Part shown: positions 21,923 through 33,459 of the stretch, in pieces | Layout of the letters: each line of letters begins with the position of its first letter | Position numbering within the stretch: position 1 is the first letter of the stretch | From: Knufia peltigerae | Taxonomy: Eukaryota > Ascomycota > Eurotiomycetes > Chaetothyriales > Trichomeriaceae | NCBI GenBank assembly: GCA_030247855.1 | Contig: JAPDRN010000009.1 | Span: 124,001 to 188,000, forward strand | Direction: 5' to 3' | DNA: 64,000 nt | Position numbers and translations under genes: made by a program | Notes under the pieces: model-generated | What the model was told of the DNA's origin: nothing | Database searches by the model: none | The model's input: only the letters and a program-made list of their open reading frames with translations

Positions 21923-23789
21923 TATGTCAGAAGCAGCTCGGACAAGGTGGAGGATTCAATGCGAGCGTACTGGAGCTTGATCGTCTCCTCGAAAACATTG
22001 AGACTATCAAGGCTCTTTATATCCAGGCTCGAAAAGTGCATTTTGCCGGAAAACTCTGGCTCACGATACGGACATCTCAACCTGCACCTCCCCCTCGTGG
22101 CCACAATCCACGATACCGGCTGAATAGCGGAAGGACTGAGCACAACAGGTGCTTCAAGGTTGTCAAGGATGGCCAGTTGACGGAAGTCGAGGACCGCCAT
22201 GTGGAGCATCAAGCAAACAAGAAACCAGGCTTGATTTCTTTGTCCCGGCTTGCCAGCGCGCTCCTTCCTGAAATATCCTCCTTTGAGCCGAATGAAATGT
22301 AACAACGGTTTGGAAGGATGCTACAACGACCACTGGCAAGTTTGGATGCTGCATCTGCCGTGATGGCACGTTACTGGACAATGCGTCCGTGTGGCTACCA
22401 AATAGCGTATAGTATCAGTTCAGCCAAGGAAGCGATCAAATCAACGCCCAGACATACCAAGAGGAATGAACTTCGATCTTGTATTCTTTCGGCCACTCAC
22501 CGGGCATGGCATCAGCCATGATCCATGCCACCAAGACTGCTAAGTTCCTTTTAAGGGGAAGACTTTTTAGCCATTTGGCTCCAGTCTTGATATTCCTATG
22601 AGCTCATCAGTTTGCAACAGATACGAGATTTCTTTTAGAAAGATGTATCCGGGGTGGGAGGCCTGACGAGGCTCATTTGATCTCAACCCCACGATTTCAG
22701 ATCTGGAGAAGAGTTGATGTTTGCGCGAAATGGATCTTTGAACCACTTGTGTATGCCGGGGAAAGTGGACTCTAGGGTGCGTCTTCCCCAGACTGTGGCT
22801 CGCCTACTGTAGTCCTGTGCAGTGTGGAAATGAGGCTAAAGAGAGGATCAACCGTCTGGACCGCGCACCGGCAAATGATGGCTTGCAACCTTGCAAGAAA
22901 ACATATCAGGCTAAAAATCAGAGGCTAATTGTCGGCACTTGGACCGAGAAGTATGCAAGGCATGTGAACTCCTCATGGTTGTCTGTGCGTAGAAGCATTC
23001 TTGGTTCGACGGTGGCGCCGTCGGTAGTCTAGAATGATTCCTGATCAAGACGCGTGTGCATACGATTGACGAAGGAGTGCTTTCAGCCTTCATTATCCTA
23101 CTGCCTTCTTCGACCACTAAACGACCGAGAAACTGTAGTCCCCATGGCCATTATCAAAAAAGGAGGGAGGCGCGGACTTCCGGCTGATTGGTTTGGGATA
23201 ACTGTCGCTTGAGTAGATTGAAGGGGAGCGGAAGAATGAAACGATGTGACCAGGGACGAAGGAGCCAGGAGTGGCCAGCTTTATGGAATGGGTACGAATC
23301 AGTGGTCCCAACTATTTTCTCTCAATACTGTACAATTTGACGAATCGTTCTTCCCCCGCTGCGAAAGGTAGGAACATAACATGGGAGGTATAGGGAAGAT
23401 AGGGCGGTGCTTGCTTCGTACTCTATACCTAGTAGAGATATACACAGTCTTATGATGATGTTCCTGAAATACTAATGATCCTCATCCTGTATTTCAAACA
23501 ACACCATGAGCACATTGAATGTCTTGAATGCCTTGAATGCCTTGATGCCTTGACTTGATAGAAGAAACAAAAGAGGAAAGAAACAACCCAGAAATCCTTC
23601 TTCAGAAGTCAGACATGTATACGAGGAACATTCACTGTTTGACAACCGCTAACATAATATAAGGCCATGCACATAACTTTTCCATTATCCTGGGTATCGA
23701 TGCAAGCTCTAAGCGTTCTAAGAGTACTTTCCAAAAACACAATACCAACAATTCACTTGCCCCATCGTAACAACATCCATTAAACATTC
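21923..23789. other. Large intergenic region between MFS transporter and purine permease
   Basis: About 1.9 kb with only short, non-coding-looking frames: promoter of the MFS transporter and 3' flank of the permease. A short imperfect tandem repeat lies at 23514-23555. No tRNA or gene recognised. Confidence 0.55.
23514..23555. repeat. Imperfect 9-bp tandem repeat (TTGAATGCC-like)
   Basis: Successive units TTGAATGTC, TTGAATGCC, TTGAATGCC and TTGATGCC, downstream of the purine permease gene. Confidence 0.75.
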
Positions 23790-25700
23790 CTACACAGCCT
23801 CTTTCGGAGGCATCTCGACCTTTGTAATCTCATCACCATCGTTCAAACTACTGCTGGTGAGAGATCTCTTGCCTTGCGGTAGTGGTTGTGTGGCTGACGA
23901 GGCCTCATCCCCTTCGACGGCCTCGTCGGTATCCTCGATCTCGTGAGGGAGCATCAAGTTCAAAATCATCGTCACGAAAGCGGTGACGGCGAACCCGGTC
24001 TCCATGACCAATACAATGGCGTCATAGAAACCCCTCAAGGCACGGTTGTTGCCCTCGTAGGTAAAGACGTAGGCGAACCACGTCGGGACAAGAGTCGCAC
24101 CGTATCCGACGGCCAGACCTGCCGTCAAGATGAACCTCGTGCGACGGTTAAAGGGCACCCGACTGACGATGGCCATACCGCTGACCGCAACGGCGCAGAA
24201 CAGGAAGGTCGTCATGCCACCTAGGACCGAAGATGGGATGGCTACCAGTGAGGCGGAGAATTTGGCAAACAGACCCATGATGATCAGGAAAACTGTGTGA
24301 AGATCTTGTCAGCACGCGTTTTGGCTCAGAAGAGAAAAATAAACACTCACAGCAAGCGCAATAGCCAGCCCGACGGTTGGCGCATCGTGTAAGCGCAATG
24401 ACACCGTTGTTCTGCGCAAAAGTCGACATGGGAGTGATGGTCATCAACGCAGCCAGACAGCCGTTCAGGCCGTCGGCCAACACGCCACCTTGGATTCTGG
24501 TTTCGAATTCGTTCCCCTCAACGTCCAGTCGGGAAACATCACAGGTTGCGGTAACGTCACCGATGGCCTCGCATGCACAGATGATAAAGACCGTCATGAT
24601 GGGAAGCACCAAAGGTCCATACACGGACAGCTTGAATGTCTTGACCCAGATGAACGAGGCAACGGGCGCCGAGTCAATGCCCGACCGATCAAAATAGCCA
24701 CAAGCAGCCGCGACAATGCAGCCGGTCAGGAGACCAATAATCACACTGGTGGACTTCATGATTGGGGATCCGAAGCGTTCGCAGAGAATGATGGTGAGGA
24801 AAACGAGGAATCCCAGACCGATGAATTCGGCGCTTCCCCAGGGCAGTGCGTGAGGAGCGGTAATATCTGGGCAGAGTCTGAAAAAGCCATCTTCCGGTCG
24901 AGATGCACACCCGCCAGAGCCGCCGGCCCAATTTTGGAAGCCGCTTTCAATCAGCGAAACACCAATGAGCATGACGGTGGGGCCAGTGACGATGGGTGGG
25001 AAGATCTTCTTGAGCACCTTTGGTGGGAGGAAGGAGAGGGCGATTTCGGTCAACGCACATACGGCGCAGGTCCCGATCAAGGCGCCATATGCGTCGGGAC
25101 AGGCCAGCTTCGTGCCATCCTCGGCGACGGGGCAGAAACCGTTGTCATACATCTGGGCGAAGGCGCCGGTAGCGACGGGGATAATGGCAAAGGAGGTACC
25201 TGTAAGTAATTAGATGTTGCGTTCTCCTAACAATTGATTTTTATTGCGGCTTCACACGTACCCACGACCGAAATCAATCCGGTACCAATATAATAGGGAG
25301 TCTTCCAGATGTGGAAACGAGTGATCTGGATACTCGAGAGGATACCGCAAACAATCAGAGAGGTCGAAACGAGGTATTGCTGCCAGTCGCTGTCGAGATT
25401 GACACCGCCTGAACCAGACATGATCAAAGGAGGTGTGATGATACCCGCCAACATGGCCAAGGCATGTTGAAAGCCGAGCAGCAAAGCCAGCACAACGGGC
25501 ATCTTGTCATTCAGGCCGAAGAATGGTGACGCCCGACGAGCCTTCTTCATGAAGGGAATGTTCGGTCGGAAAAGGAACGCATAGTCATAGCTGCCGACGA
25601 GACCTTGCTTGGTGAAGAAGGTCTTTCGCACGCCGTTCAGTCGGTCGGCCATGGTCTTTTTAGGGCTCATGTCGGGCCCAATTCGGTCTGCTTCACCCAT
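23790..25700 (-). CDS. uapA: UapA-like uric acid/xanthine permease (NCS2/NAT family)
   Basis: Exons 25700-25262, 25199-24351 and 24292-23790 give 596 residues (Aspergillus UapA is 574). Introns are 62 and 58 nt with GTACGT and GTGAGT donors. The NAT signature QNNGVIALTR falls at about 409-418, and CACEAIGD places the substrate-binding Glu near residue 357; both align almost residue for residue with Q408 and E356 of UapA. Splicing the second intron rebuilds the conserved CACFFLIIMGLFAKFSASL stretch. About 14 hydrophobic segments and an acidic, Ser-rich cytosolic tail are visible. The family co-transports uric acid or xanthine with protons at the plasma membrane. UapA versus UapC cannot be settled without a tree. 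A CGG-N6-CCG site lies 524 bp upstream. Confidence 0.93.
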
Positions 25701-26223
25701 GTTGAATGTTGACCGTGCGACCGGTGGGCGAATTAGCTGGGTAAGGTGGTTTAGATATAGTGCGAGGTACAGGTGTGTCTGCTTGACTGCTTGACAGGTA
25801 CCAGATCTCGCCGGGGATGTCTTTGTTCATATACTCTTCACAAATACCAGCTCTCGAGATTGAAATTCAGTAGTTTGTCGGCTCGTGGCCCCCTCCGCTA
25901 GCGCACAGGGCAAGATGGATCATTCATATCGCAATGGTGTGGGCCGAGATGTGCCCTGTGGAGTGATGCCAACACCAATCTTATCGCAAGGCTGGCGGAC
26001 GACGGCGAGAAGCAAAGTCGCCTCCTCAAGGACCAGCCAGCGCCTAGAGGGCCAAAGAGAATTTCGAGATGCTGCAGTCGGCAATCGCCTGGTTTGTCGG
26101 ACAGCTCCCCTTTCCTTGCTCTCTGTCTCCCTCTCATCCCTCAGATACAGTCCCAAGACCCGACGTCCCACTTCTATACGATCCACCTACGCTAGAGCGC
26201 GTATCGTGGACTGGCCATTGGCC

Positions 26224-26235
26224 CGGAGGCGACCG
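26224..26235. promoter_or_regulatory. UaY-like site CGG-N6-CCG upstream of the purine permease
   Basis: The bases read CGGAGGCGACCG, followed by A. In Aspergillus nidulans the purine-pathway activator UaY binds TCGG-N6-CCGA; here the right half-site is perfect and the left half has C instead of the outer T. It lies 524 bp upstream of the permease ATG. Chance occurrence of CGG-N6-CCG in 1.3 kb is not negligible (roughly one in three). Confidence 0.4.
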
Positions 26236-26666
26236 ACCCATAGATAGCAAGTTCCCATGAATTTTTCTTTCAGATCATCACAAAGCGCAGGTTCAGCTAG
26301 CTACAGGAGGCCCATTCGATTGCGCTATCACCAGCACCTGGAACCCATGTTGCTTCTGCCACGCGAACATCTTCCATCCACACACCCAATCAACTTCTTC
26401 GAGACCCTTGGATGTCCGCTGCCATGCCAGCTAAACGTAAAGAGCCGAGTCATGTACCATCCACACTGTTCAGTCGCAGTGGCTGCTCCCTATCAAGCTC
26501 CCCATCGATCGCCTCTCATTGGTATACATTGCTTCTTCATTGCAAAGCTCATTACATTATTATTCTACTTGTAGAGAGATCGTTCTCCTGCCTGAAAATA
26601 GTTCAAGCCTCGTCGCCTGTCTACTCCGCACTCTGTAGATCCAGTGTTCTTGATTTAACTAACCCC

Positions 26667-26804
26667 ATGTCCTCTGCAAAGAAGGGATCTGAAGCCATGT
26701 GGGAGCGAAAGGCCGAGGCAATTGCGGCCATAACTCGTCCGATTCGAGACTCTGTCAGACCATCTTGTGCGCCTCATGTTGACGCAGAACTCCGTCGACA
26801 ATAA
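26667..26804 (+). CDS. Possible small protein, unrecognised
   Basis: The frame from ATG 26667 encodes 45 residues with a coherent Lys/Ala/Arg-rich composition (MSSAKKGSEAMWERKAEAIA at its start), ending HVDAELRRQ. I recognise no family. The frame is open further upstream but that part looks non-coding; it could also be the last exon of a small gene. Low confidence. Confidence 0.25.
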   Translation: MSSAKKGSEAMWERKAEAIAAITRPIRDSVRPSCAPHVDAELRRQ

Positions 26805-27057
26805 GTATCGAGATAGACTGTCATCAGAAGTGTTTTTGGTCCGTCGTGCGCTGATAATCAGATGAGCACGTCAAAGAAGTGCAGAGACCGAATGTCGCTT
26901 GAGAATGTTTTCTGATTCTTCGTACATAATGAGGGATATCTTGTTGGGACAAAATTGGTTGACATCGACCTATTCAACGCCATACGCTATGCATCATCAA
27001 TTCTCAGGGCGTAGTTTTCTGCCCAAGACTATTGTACATCGATCAATTCGTAAATTG

Positions 27058-29211
27058 TCACACAGCACCGATAGCACCTTCTGCCTCGGCTCTTTCTGTT
27101 ATGAGCAATTCCTCACCGACAGGAGAAGGAGATTTGGATAGACTCGGGCGCGAAGAACCTGCTCTTCTCGCATGCTTCAGCAATCGCAGCGCTCCAGCGG
27201 GAGTAACACCTTCGGTCCTTCGCGCCATTCCGACACTCGAAGGCCTGACAAGCTTAAGCACCTCTCGTTCGCCCATACTAAGACCATGAATTTGGTCGTA
27301 ATCGATGTCCAGGGGCAGCTCCAACGACTCATCTCGTTCAAATGCTACGGCTGCCCGTTGCTGGTAACCGATGTATGGTGCGTAGATGCTTTCAAGGTGT
27401 ACTCGCGTCTTGACATCGTCTTCATAATTGGTGGCCGACGTGAGGCTATCGATGCGACTAGACAGCAGGTCAATGTTGACGCCTGGGGAGCGGAGCAAAT
27501 CGAACGCGCTCTTCTTGGTCGAATCAGTGCGTGACTGGATACCGAGTTTCTGCCATTGCTGGCTTGAATATAGAGCTCCTTCAAGTCCCTTCTGCAGCTC
27601 AGCCATCTGGTCTCGGAGACTGCTGAAATGTGTCCAACGTTTGTCGCTGACAACTCCTGCCTCTCGTCCCTTCTCCGTCAATCGAAGGTCTGCGTTGTCT
27701 GAGCGACAACTCATCCTATATTCACTTCTGGCAGTGAACATACGATACGGTTCGCTGACTCCTTTGGTGATCAAATCATCGATGAGGATGCCGATGAATG
27801 CCTCGGACCGTGACAATGTGAACGAGCTCTTGCTCTGAGATGCGCGACCGGCGTTGATTCCTGCGATGATACCTTGCGCCGCCGCCTCCTCATACCCTGT
27901 AGTGCCATTGATTTGTCCAGCGAGGAATAAGCCCTTGATCAATTTCGTTTCGAGTGTCGGGAAGAGATTCCTGGGATCAATGTAGTCATACTCCACACCG
28001 TATCCGGGCTGAAGCATTTTGACACTTTCTAAGCCCTGAATAGTCCTCAACATAGCATACTGTGCATCAGCTGGTACAGTCATGCTAATACCGTTGGGAT
28101 AGATTATCTTGTTTGGCTCCAAGCCTTCCGGTTCTAGCCAGATCATGTGCCTGGGCTTATGGCCGAAGCGAATGATCTTCGATTCAAGAGAAGGACAATA
28201 CCGGGGTCCTTTGACCGTCTCTCGGATGTGTATAGATTTGTCAAGATTGGCGCGGATGATGTCGTGTGACGCTTCGTTCGTGTAGGTTGTCCAGCAGCTC
28301 AATTGGCCTTCATCGCCTATTTGGACAGTCTTGCTGAGATAAGAAAATGGTACAGGGGGGGAATCACCAGGCTGTACCTCCAATGCATTGAAATCAATGG
28401 TGTCTCGATCCAATCGTGGTGGAGTTCCTGTTTTAAGCCGTCCTAGAGTGAAACCCGCACTCCGTAGCGATTTGCTCAATCCAAACGTGGCAGCCTCCCC
28501 CATCCTTCCGGAAGGGTAGGCCTCCAGACCGATGTGAATTTCTCCTCCGAGGAATGTCCCAGTGGTGATGACCACATGTGATGCGGGAATGACTTGGCCA
28601 TCTTCTAAACGCACGCCGGTGATGCGTCCTTTGGAGATGGCATCCTTTGGATCCAGCTCGTCCTGAGAGACAATGATATCCGCGACCTTTCCTTCGAGCA
28701 CACTTAAATTTGGCGTTGACAACATCTCTTCGCGCATATATCGCTTGTAGAGGTCCCGGTCAATTTGCGCTCGAGGACCCCAAACCGCGGGGCCTTTCCT
28801 TTTGTTCAGGATGCGAAATTGTATCCCGGCTTTGTCCACTACTCGCCCAGCCACGCCGTCTAAGGCGTCAATCTCTCGCAACATGGTCCCTTTACCGATG
28901 CCACCAAGACTCGGATTGCAGGAGCATACGCCCAGGTTGGATAGTGAGGGGGTGACGAGCGCTGTTCGGGCGCCAGATCGCGCAGCGGCCGCACTGGCTT
29001 CGGTGCCAGCGTGGCCTCCGCCGATAACAACGACATCATACAGTCTGTAACGGTTCAGATTGTGTCACATGAGACATGCTGCAGAGCATTGGGATTCATA
29101 CCTGGTCGCATCCGCCACATCAGCAAAGGACCGGATCTGCACAGCCATGGACCTTGTCCGAGGTGTATGGCCCCATCGAAAAGGACCAGAAGGTCTAAGC
29201 GAAGCTCTCAT
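27058..29211 (-). CDS. MTO1: Mitochondrial tRNA uridine-34 modification enzyme Mto1 (MnmG/GidA family)
   Basis: Exons 29211-29102 and 29044-27058 give 698 residues; the 57-nt intron has a GTATGA donor and TTACAG acceptor. Splicing joins the presequence to the FAD-binding start LYDVVVIGGGHAGTEASAAA, followed by CNPSLGGIGKGTM, both MnmG hallmarks. Further conserved segments are GRITGVRLEDGQVI, TGTFLGGEIHIGLEAYPSGR, GLFLAGQINGTTGYEEAAAQG and SEYRMSCRSDNADLRLTEKGRE. The ATG at 29211 was chosen because it starts an Arg-rich presequence (MRASLRPSGPFRWGH). An in-frame ATG at 29364 would add 51 residues. With Mss1/GTPBP3, Mto1 makes the carboxymethylaminomethyl-type modification at the wobble uridine of mitochondrial tRNAs. 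It lies just downstream of mitochondrial LeuRS on the same strand. Confidence 0.95.
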
Positions 29212-29628
29212 GACTGCCTGACGACCGGTGATAACTAAGTGATATGTCTCTCTCGAATGCCCGACAACAATCCGGGGGTCGAAACATATTTTCGCAGGTG
29301 CGGATAAACCTCGGCTGGGTTGAGCGACAAGGCTGGGTGAGACGAGGCTGAGGAACGAGGCCATAAGAGTGAGACAATCCTGGTACAAAGGGGCGGTTAC
29401 CTACCATACGAGGTGGTTACTCAAAGATCCGTGCATTGAAGCTTTGTCTAAAGATTTCATCCGTTTGACCAGAGACTCTGTCCGCATTGCCCGTCTCATC
29501 AGAGCCACTACGCAGTCCCTGTTGCGAAGGGGTCTCTTACATAGAATATATACTTGTGTTATGGTAAAGGGGGCTTTTAATAAGCCAAGTCGGCTTCTCA
29601 TTGTACACATGAACAGAAGCCACGGCCC
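29212..29628. other. Spacer between mitochondrial LeuRS and MTO1
   Basis: About 417 bp (264 bp if MTO1 starts at 29364). It should hold the LeuRS 3' end and the MTO1 promoter. No separate gene seen. Confidence 0.55.
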
Positions 29629-32473
29629 TCAAAATACCACGTTCAATACTTTGCCATTGCCGACAAGAATCACCCGCTTTCTCCTCTCCCAATCATTCTT
29701 CTCCGTCAGCCAAAGGCGGCCTTCATCCGTAGCAAGAATTGTCTCGAGGATCTCTGTTTCACGTTCTTCCTTTCCTATAGCCGCGGATTGATCAGGCCGG
29801 CGAGAAGGAATCTCTGTCGTAAATCGAAGTTTCCCGTTCACCTGAACAGCACAGGTGATCAGTCGTTGGCGCGCTTTGAGGGCAGACTCTTGTTCTGGAC
29901 TGATAACATCACTGGTCCAAATAACGTCAAATATACTTCCCATAGAGTCTTTCTTCGTAAGTTCTTCCCAGCACTCTTCTGCGAATGCTGGCGTGATTGG
30001 TGCCATCAATCTCAGAAGCGCGCGCATCACATGCTCTGCGACTTGTGGGGTCAAGTTCTGAATCCCAACTTCATGCAGTTTATTTGTGAGTTTGGTAAGG
30101 TCAGAGATGGCGGTGTTCAGACTGTAAACATCCTTTTCAAAGGTATTCTGAATATTACGACTTGTACTCAGCGCAAGGAGCAGGATGTCAGCATCGCTGT
30201 TTACCAACTTGCTCACGTCGAATGCATCGTTTGCACCGATAAGACTCGAGGAGAAATCCCGTACAGAAAGATCTTTAACGAGACGTTTGACACGACCAAG
30301 CCATCTCTGGATGCCGATGATCTTCTCTTCGTCCCATTGCAGCACTTCACTGACAGGAGCCGCAAAAAGGATATGGGCTCGCAAGGTGTCGGCTCCGTAC
30401 TTCTCGATAGCAGCTGTTGGATCGACGCCATTATGTTTACTCTTCGACATCTTCTCAAAGGTGACATTGGGGACTTTTCCCGTCGTTTTCATGACAATAA
30501 GATCCCCATCAACTGCAAGTTCTCCCGGAAGGAGGAATCGACCAGTTTCTGGATCCGAAAAGGTTTTTCCATGTACCATGCCCTGAGCTACGAGTCGTTG
30601 AAAAGGCTCTTGTCTTCCACGTTCTTGCGTCATCAGACCTTCCTGGCAAAGGAACTTGTAGACAAAGCGAGCATAGAGTAGATGGAGAATCGCATGCTCA
30701 ACACCGCCAATATACGTGTCAACGGGTAGCGTGTTGCGTGCTGAATTTTGGGAACAAAGCTCATGTTCATTTTGAGGATCAGGAAAACGTATGAAATACC
30801 AAGAAGAGTCAACGAAAGTATCCATGGTATCTGTCTCTCGCCGAGCTGGCTTTTGGCATTTGGGGCACACACAATTGACCCATTCTTCAATCTTGTCAAG
30901 AGGATTGCCTGGCTGGCCTTTGACAGACGATACCAAGGGTGGAAGTACCACAGGAAGATCTTCCTCTGGTACAGGAACGATGCCGCAACTGGGGCAATGG
31001 ACGATAGGTATAGGGGTGCCCCAGTACCTTTGTCGACTTACAAGCCAGTCGCGGAGTTTCCATGTTTCGAACGGTTCCGCGAGGTTGCGCTCCTGCAGGT
31101 CGCCAACGATCTTTATGCCTGCAGCTTGACTTTCCATCCCGGCATAAGGGCCACAGGCCGACGTCAATGTACCGTGGTTGGTGAAGGCCTCGGAGAGGTC
31201 ATGAGGAAGAGTATAAAGCGTTTCCACCTCACCATTCGATCGCGCCACAACTACTGGGATGGGATCCGAAGGTCGATGTAACTTCCAAAAGCTGAGATCC
31301 CTTGTATCATGGGCAGGCACACCCATAACAGCACCCTCCCCATAGTCTTCTAAAACATATGGCGCGGTGAATACCGGTAGGTTTTCTTGGGACAAGGGAT
31401 GGATCGCTTTCAATGGCAACTCAAAGCCTTCTTTCGTGTCCGGTGGAAAGGAAGCTCTCTTGTCTAAGAATCGCTGCAGTTCGGCATTCTGGGCAGCCAG
31501 TTGCTGTACGAGAGGATGGCTCATGGACAAGGCGAGATATTTCACTCCGTACAACGTATCGGGGCGTGTGGTAAACACACGAGCTGAAGTCGATACACCA
31601 GCTTCATTCTTGAGTTCGAATTGGATGCGAGCTCCAGTAGAACGGCCAAGCCAATTACGTTGTTGTGAGACGACTCTTTCGGGCCATTTACCGCCCTCAG
31701 ACAGGTATTCAAGGTCTTGCAGCAAGGCTTCTTTGAATTCAGTAATGCGGAAGAACCACTGGCGAAGCTTGACTTGCTGCACAAGTGCCCCAGATCTCCA
31801 CGATCGCCCGTTGCTGTCAACCTGTTCATTTGCAAGGACGGTTTTATCCACTGGATCATAGTTGACAAGAGCCTCAGCTTGGTATGCTAAACCACGGTGA
31901 AACAGCTTCAAGAATATACGCTGCGTGTGCTTGTAGAACTGAGGCGAACATGTAGATATTTCCTACCAACAGAGCAATCAGCACTATGTACATGGTCCTA
32001 GATTCTTGACATACCGCATCCCAATCGAAGCTGGTATTCATGCTCTTGAGCTGTTGTTTCATCTTTGTTATGTTCTGTTCAGTCCACACTGCAGGATCGA
32101 CCCCACGCTCAATTGCAGCATTCTCAGCCGGTAAACCAAAGGCATCCCAGCCCGTGGGGTGTAAAACATGATCACCTCGCATCCGTCGATATCGTGCGAT
32201 TACATCTGAGATTGTATAGACTCGAAGATGGCCCATATGCAGCGAGCCTGAAGGATAGGCAAACATAGGGAGGACATAATATTTGTGAGACTTCCTCCTC
32301 GGACGCTGCCCTTGGGCTTGCTCTGCCCATCTTTGCTGCCATTTGGAATCAATGGCTCTAAAGTCGAGACGGCCTGTATCCGGGGATGAAGTCAGACAGG
32401 GTGAAGAGGTGCTGAAGGCGCGGACATAATTCAGCCGCCTTGCATTTCTGAAGCTCAGGCACTTCCTCATCAC
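29629..32473 (-). CDS. NAM2: Mitochondrial leucyl-tRNA synthetase
   Basis: Exons 32473-32015 and 31962-29629 give 930 residues (yeast Nam2 is 894). The 52-nt intron has a GTATGT donor and GGTAG acceptor, and the join is in phase 0. The N-terminus (MMRKCLSFRNARRL) looks like a mitochondrial presequence. Class I synthetase motifs are present: the HIGH box as HMGH (79-82) in PSGSLHMGHLRVYT and the KMSKS loop at 657-661. The CP1 editing domain has TTRPDTLYG (about 284-292) and the GVPAHDTRD segment (about 367-375), so editing of mischarged tRNA looks intact. A Cys-rich pair (HCPSCG and CPKC) matches the bacterial-type zinc insert. It charges mitochondrial tRNA-Leu; in yeast the homologue also assists group I intron splicing. 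It is divergent from the F-box-like gene. Confidence 0.96.
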
Positions 32474-33459
32474 CTCCGGACCTCTCCACGTTGTGTCAGT
32501 CTAGTTGTAGAACGAGCCTCATACGAAGCTCTGCGCAAAGCAATTATCTTCGACCGCAGCCAAACAAAGTTCTCGGGGCGGCATGATTTTCTAACCAGAA
32601 ATGGTTAGAAGGCTGTGGAGAGGAAATACAGCGAGAACGAGTCCTCATTCCACTACCACGTCTACTGTCCCATTAGTGCCCACCGACAATTGTTGACTTC
32701 TGATAAGAGACTACGCTGCATCTCAAGGATGAGTATATCCTCATGCATTCACTGCAATATCTGTCTGTGGTGCTGGAGGACGATCGTCCCTAGTCATCTA
32801 CTCGCAATCCGGACTGACTCTTTTGTTGAGAGCCGACCTGACTTCCTGGGTAACTTGGATATACATACTGAGCTATAGTGAATCCGCCATCTGGACCAGG
32901 ATCATTACCACCATGTGTCGAACGCGCTCTTGACATAATTACCAATGGACCTTTTCTCGCGTTTGCATGGGCAGAGCCTTGTCCAGGACGCAATCAAGTC
33001 CAGCGCAGTGGCTGCAGACTACAGTTCCATGGATGTCAGGGTCAGAACAGACCGTGTTAGTCTCCAGTCTTGCTGTTTGGCATGGCAACTTCCCGTCACA
33101 TATACTTCACATGCCAATGTGCAGGCTGTGTTGGCATGCACGCTGCCTGGTGCCAATGTGAAAACAATGAACAATAGAACATCTTCACTGGACTGTCAAT
33201 AGTCTGATTCAAAGTGATGTTGGTGAGGTCCGGCAATAAGCGAGGAGAGGTGATCTGGCGACCTTCGAGCACCCTCCTACTTCTGGATCTGTTACATTTG
33301 AGACTGACAGTCCATTTCTCATCTCTTCTTTGATTTACCACTGCTTCATTTCTTCTCCTGTCCTTTCATACCTTATCATCTTCTTGAACACCTTTCGCAT
33401 TCATCCATACATTGTTCTCTGCTTGCTAAACAACAAAGAAACGCCAAATTCTTTCCAAC
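32474..33459. other. Divergent promoter region between mitochondrial LeuRS and the F-box-like gene
   Basis: About 990 bp with only short random frames. The 100 bases before 33460 are rich in T/C and A, like a fungal leader. Nothing else recognised. Confidence 0.55.

Larger units (their letters stand above)
25701..27057. other. Intergenic: purine permease promoter and MTO1 3' flank
   Basis: About 1.36 kb. It contains a CGG-N6-CCG element at 26224-26235, GATA-type sites near 25980 (reverse) and 26233, and one small open frame (26667-26804) listed separately. I see nothing else. Confidence 0.5.

Noticed and set aside
23943..25209. Plus-strand frames opposite the purine permease (up to 239 codons)
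   Set aside because: Shadows of the spliced permease exons; no family resemblance.
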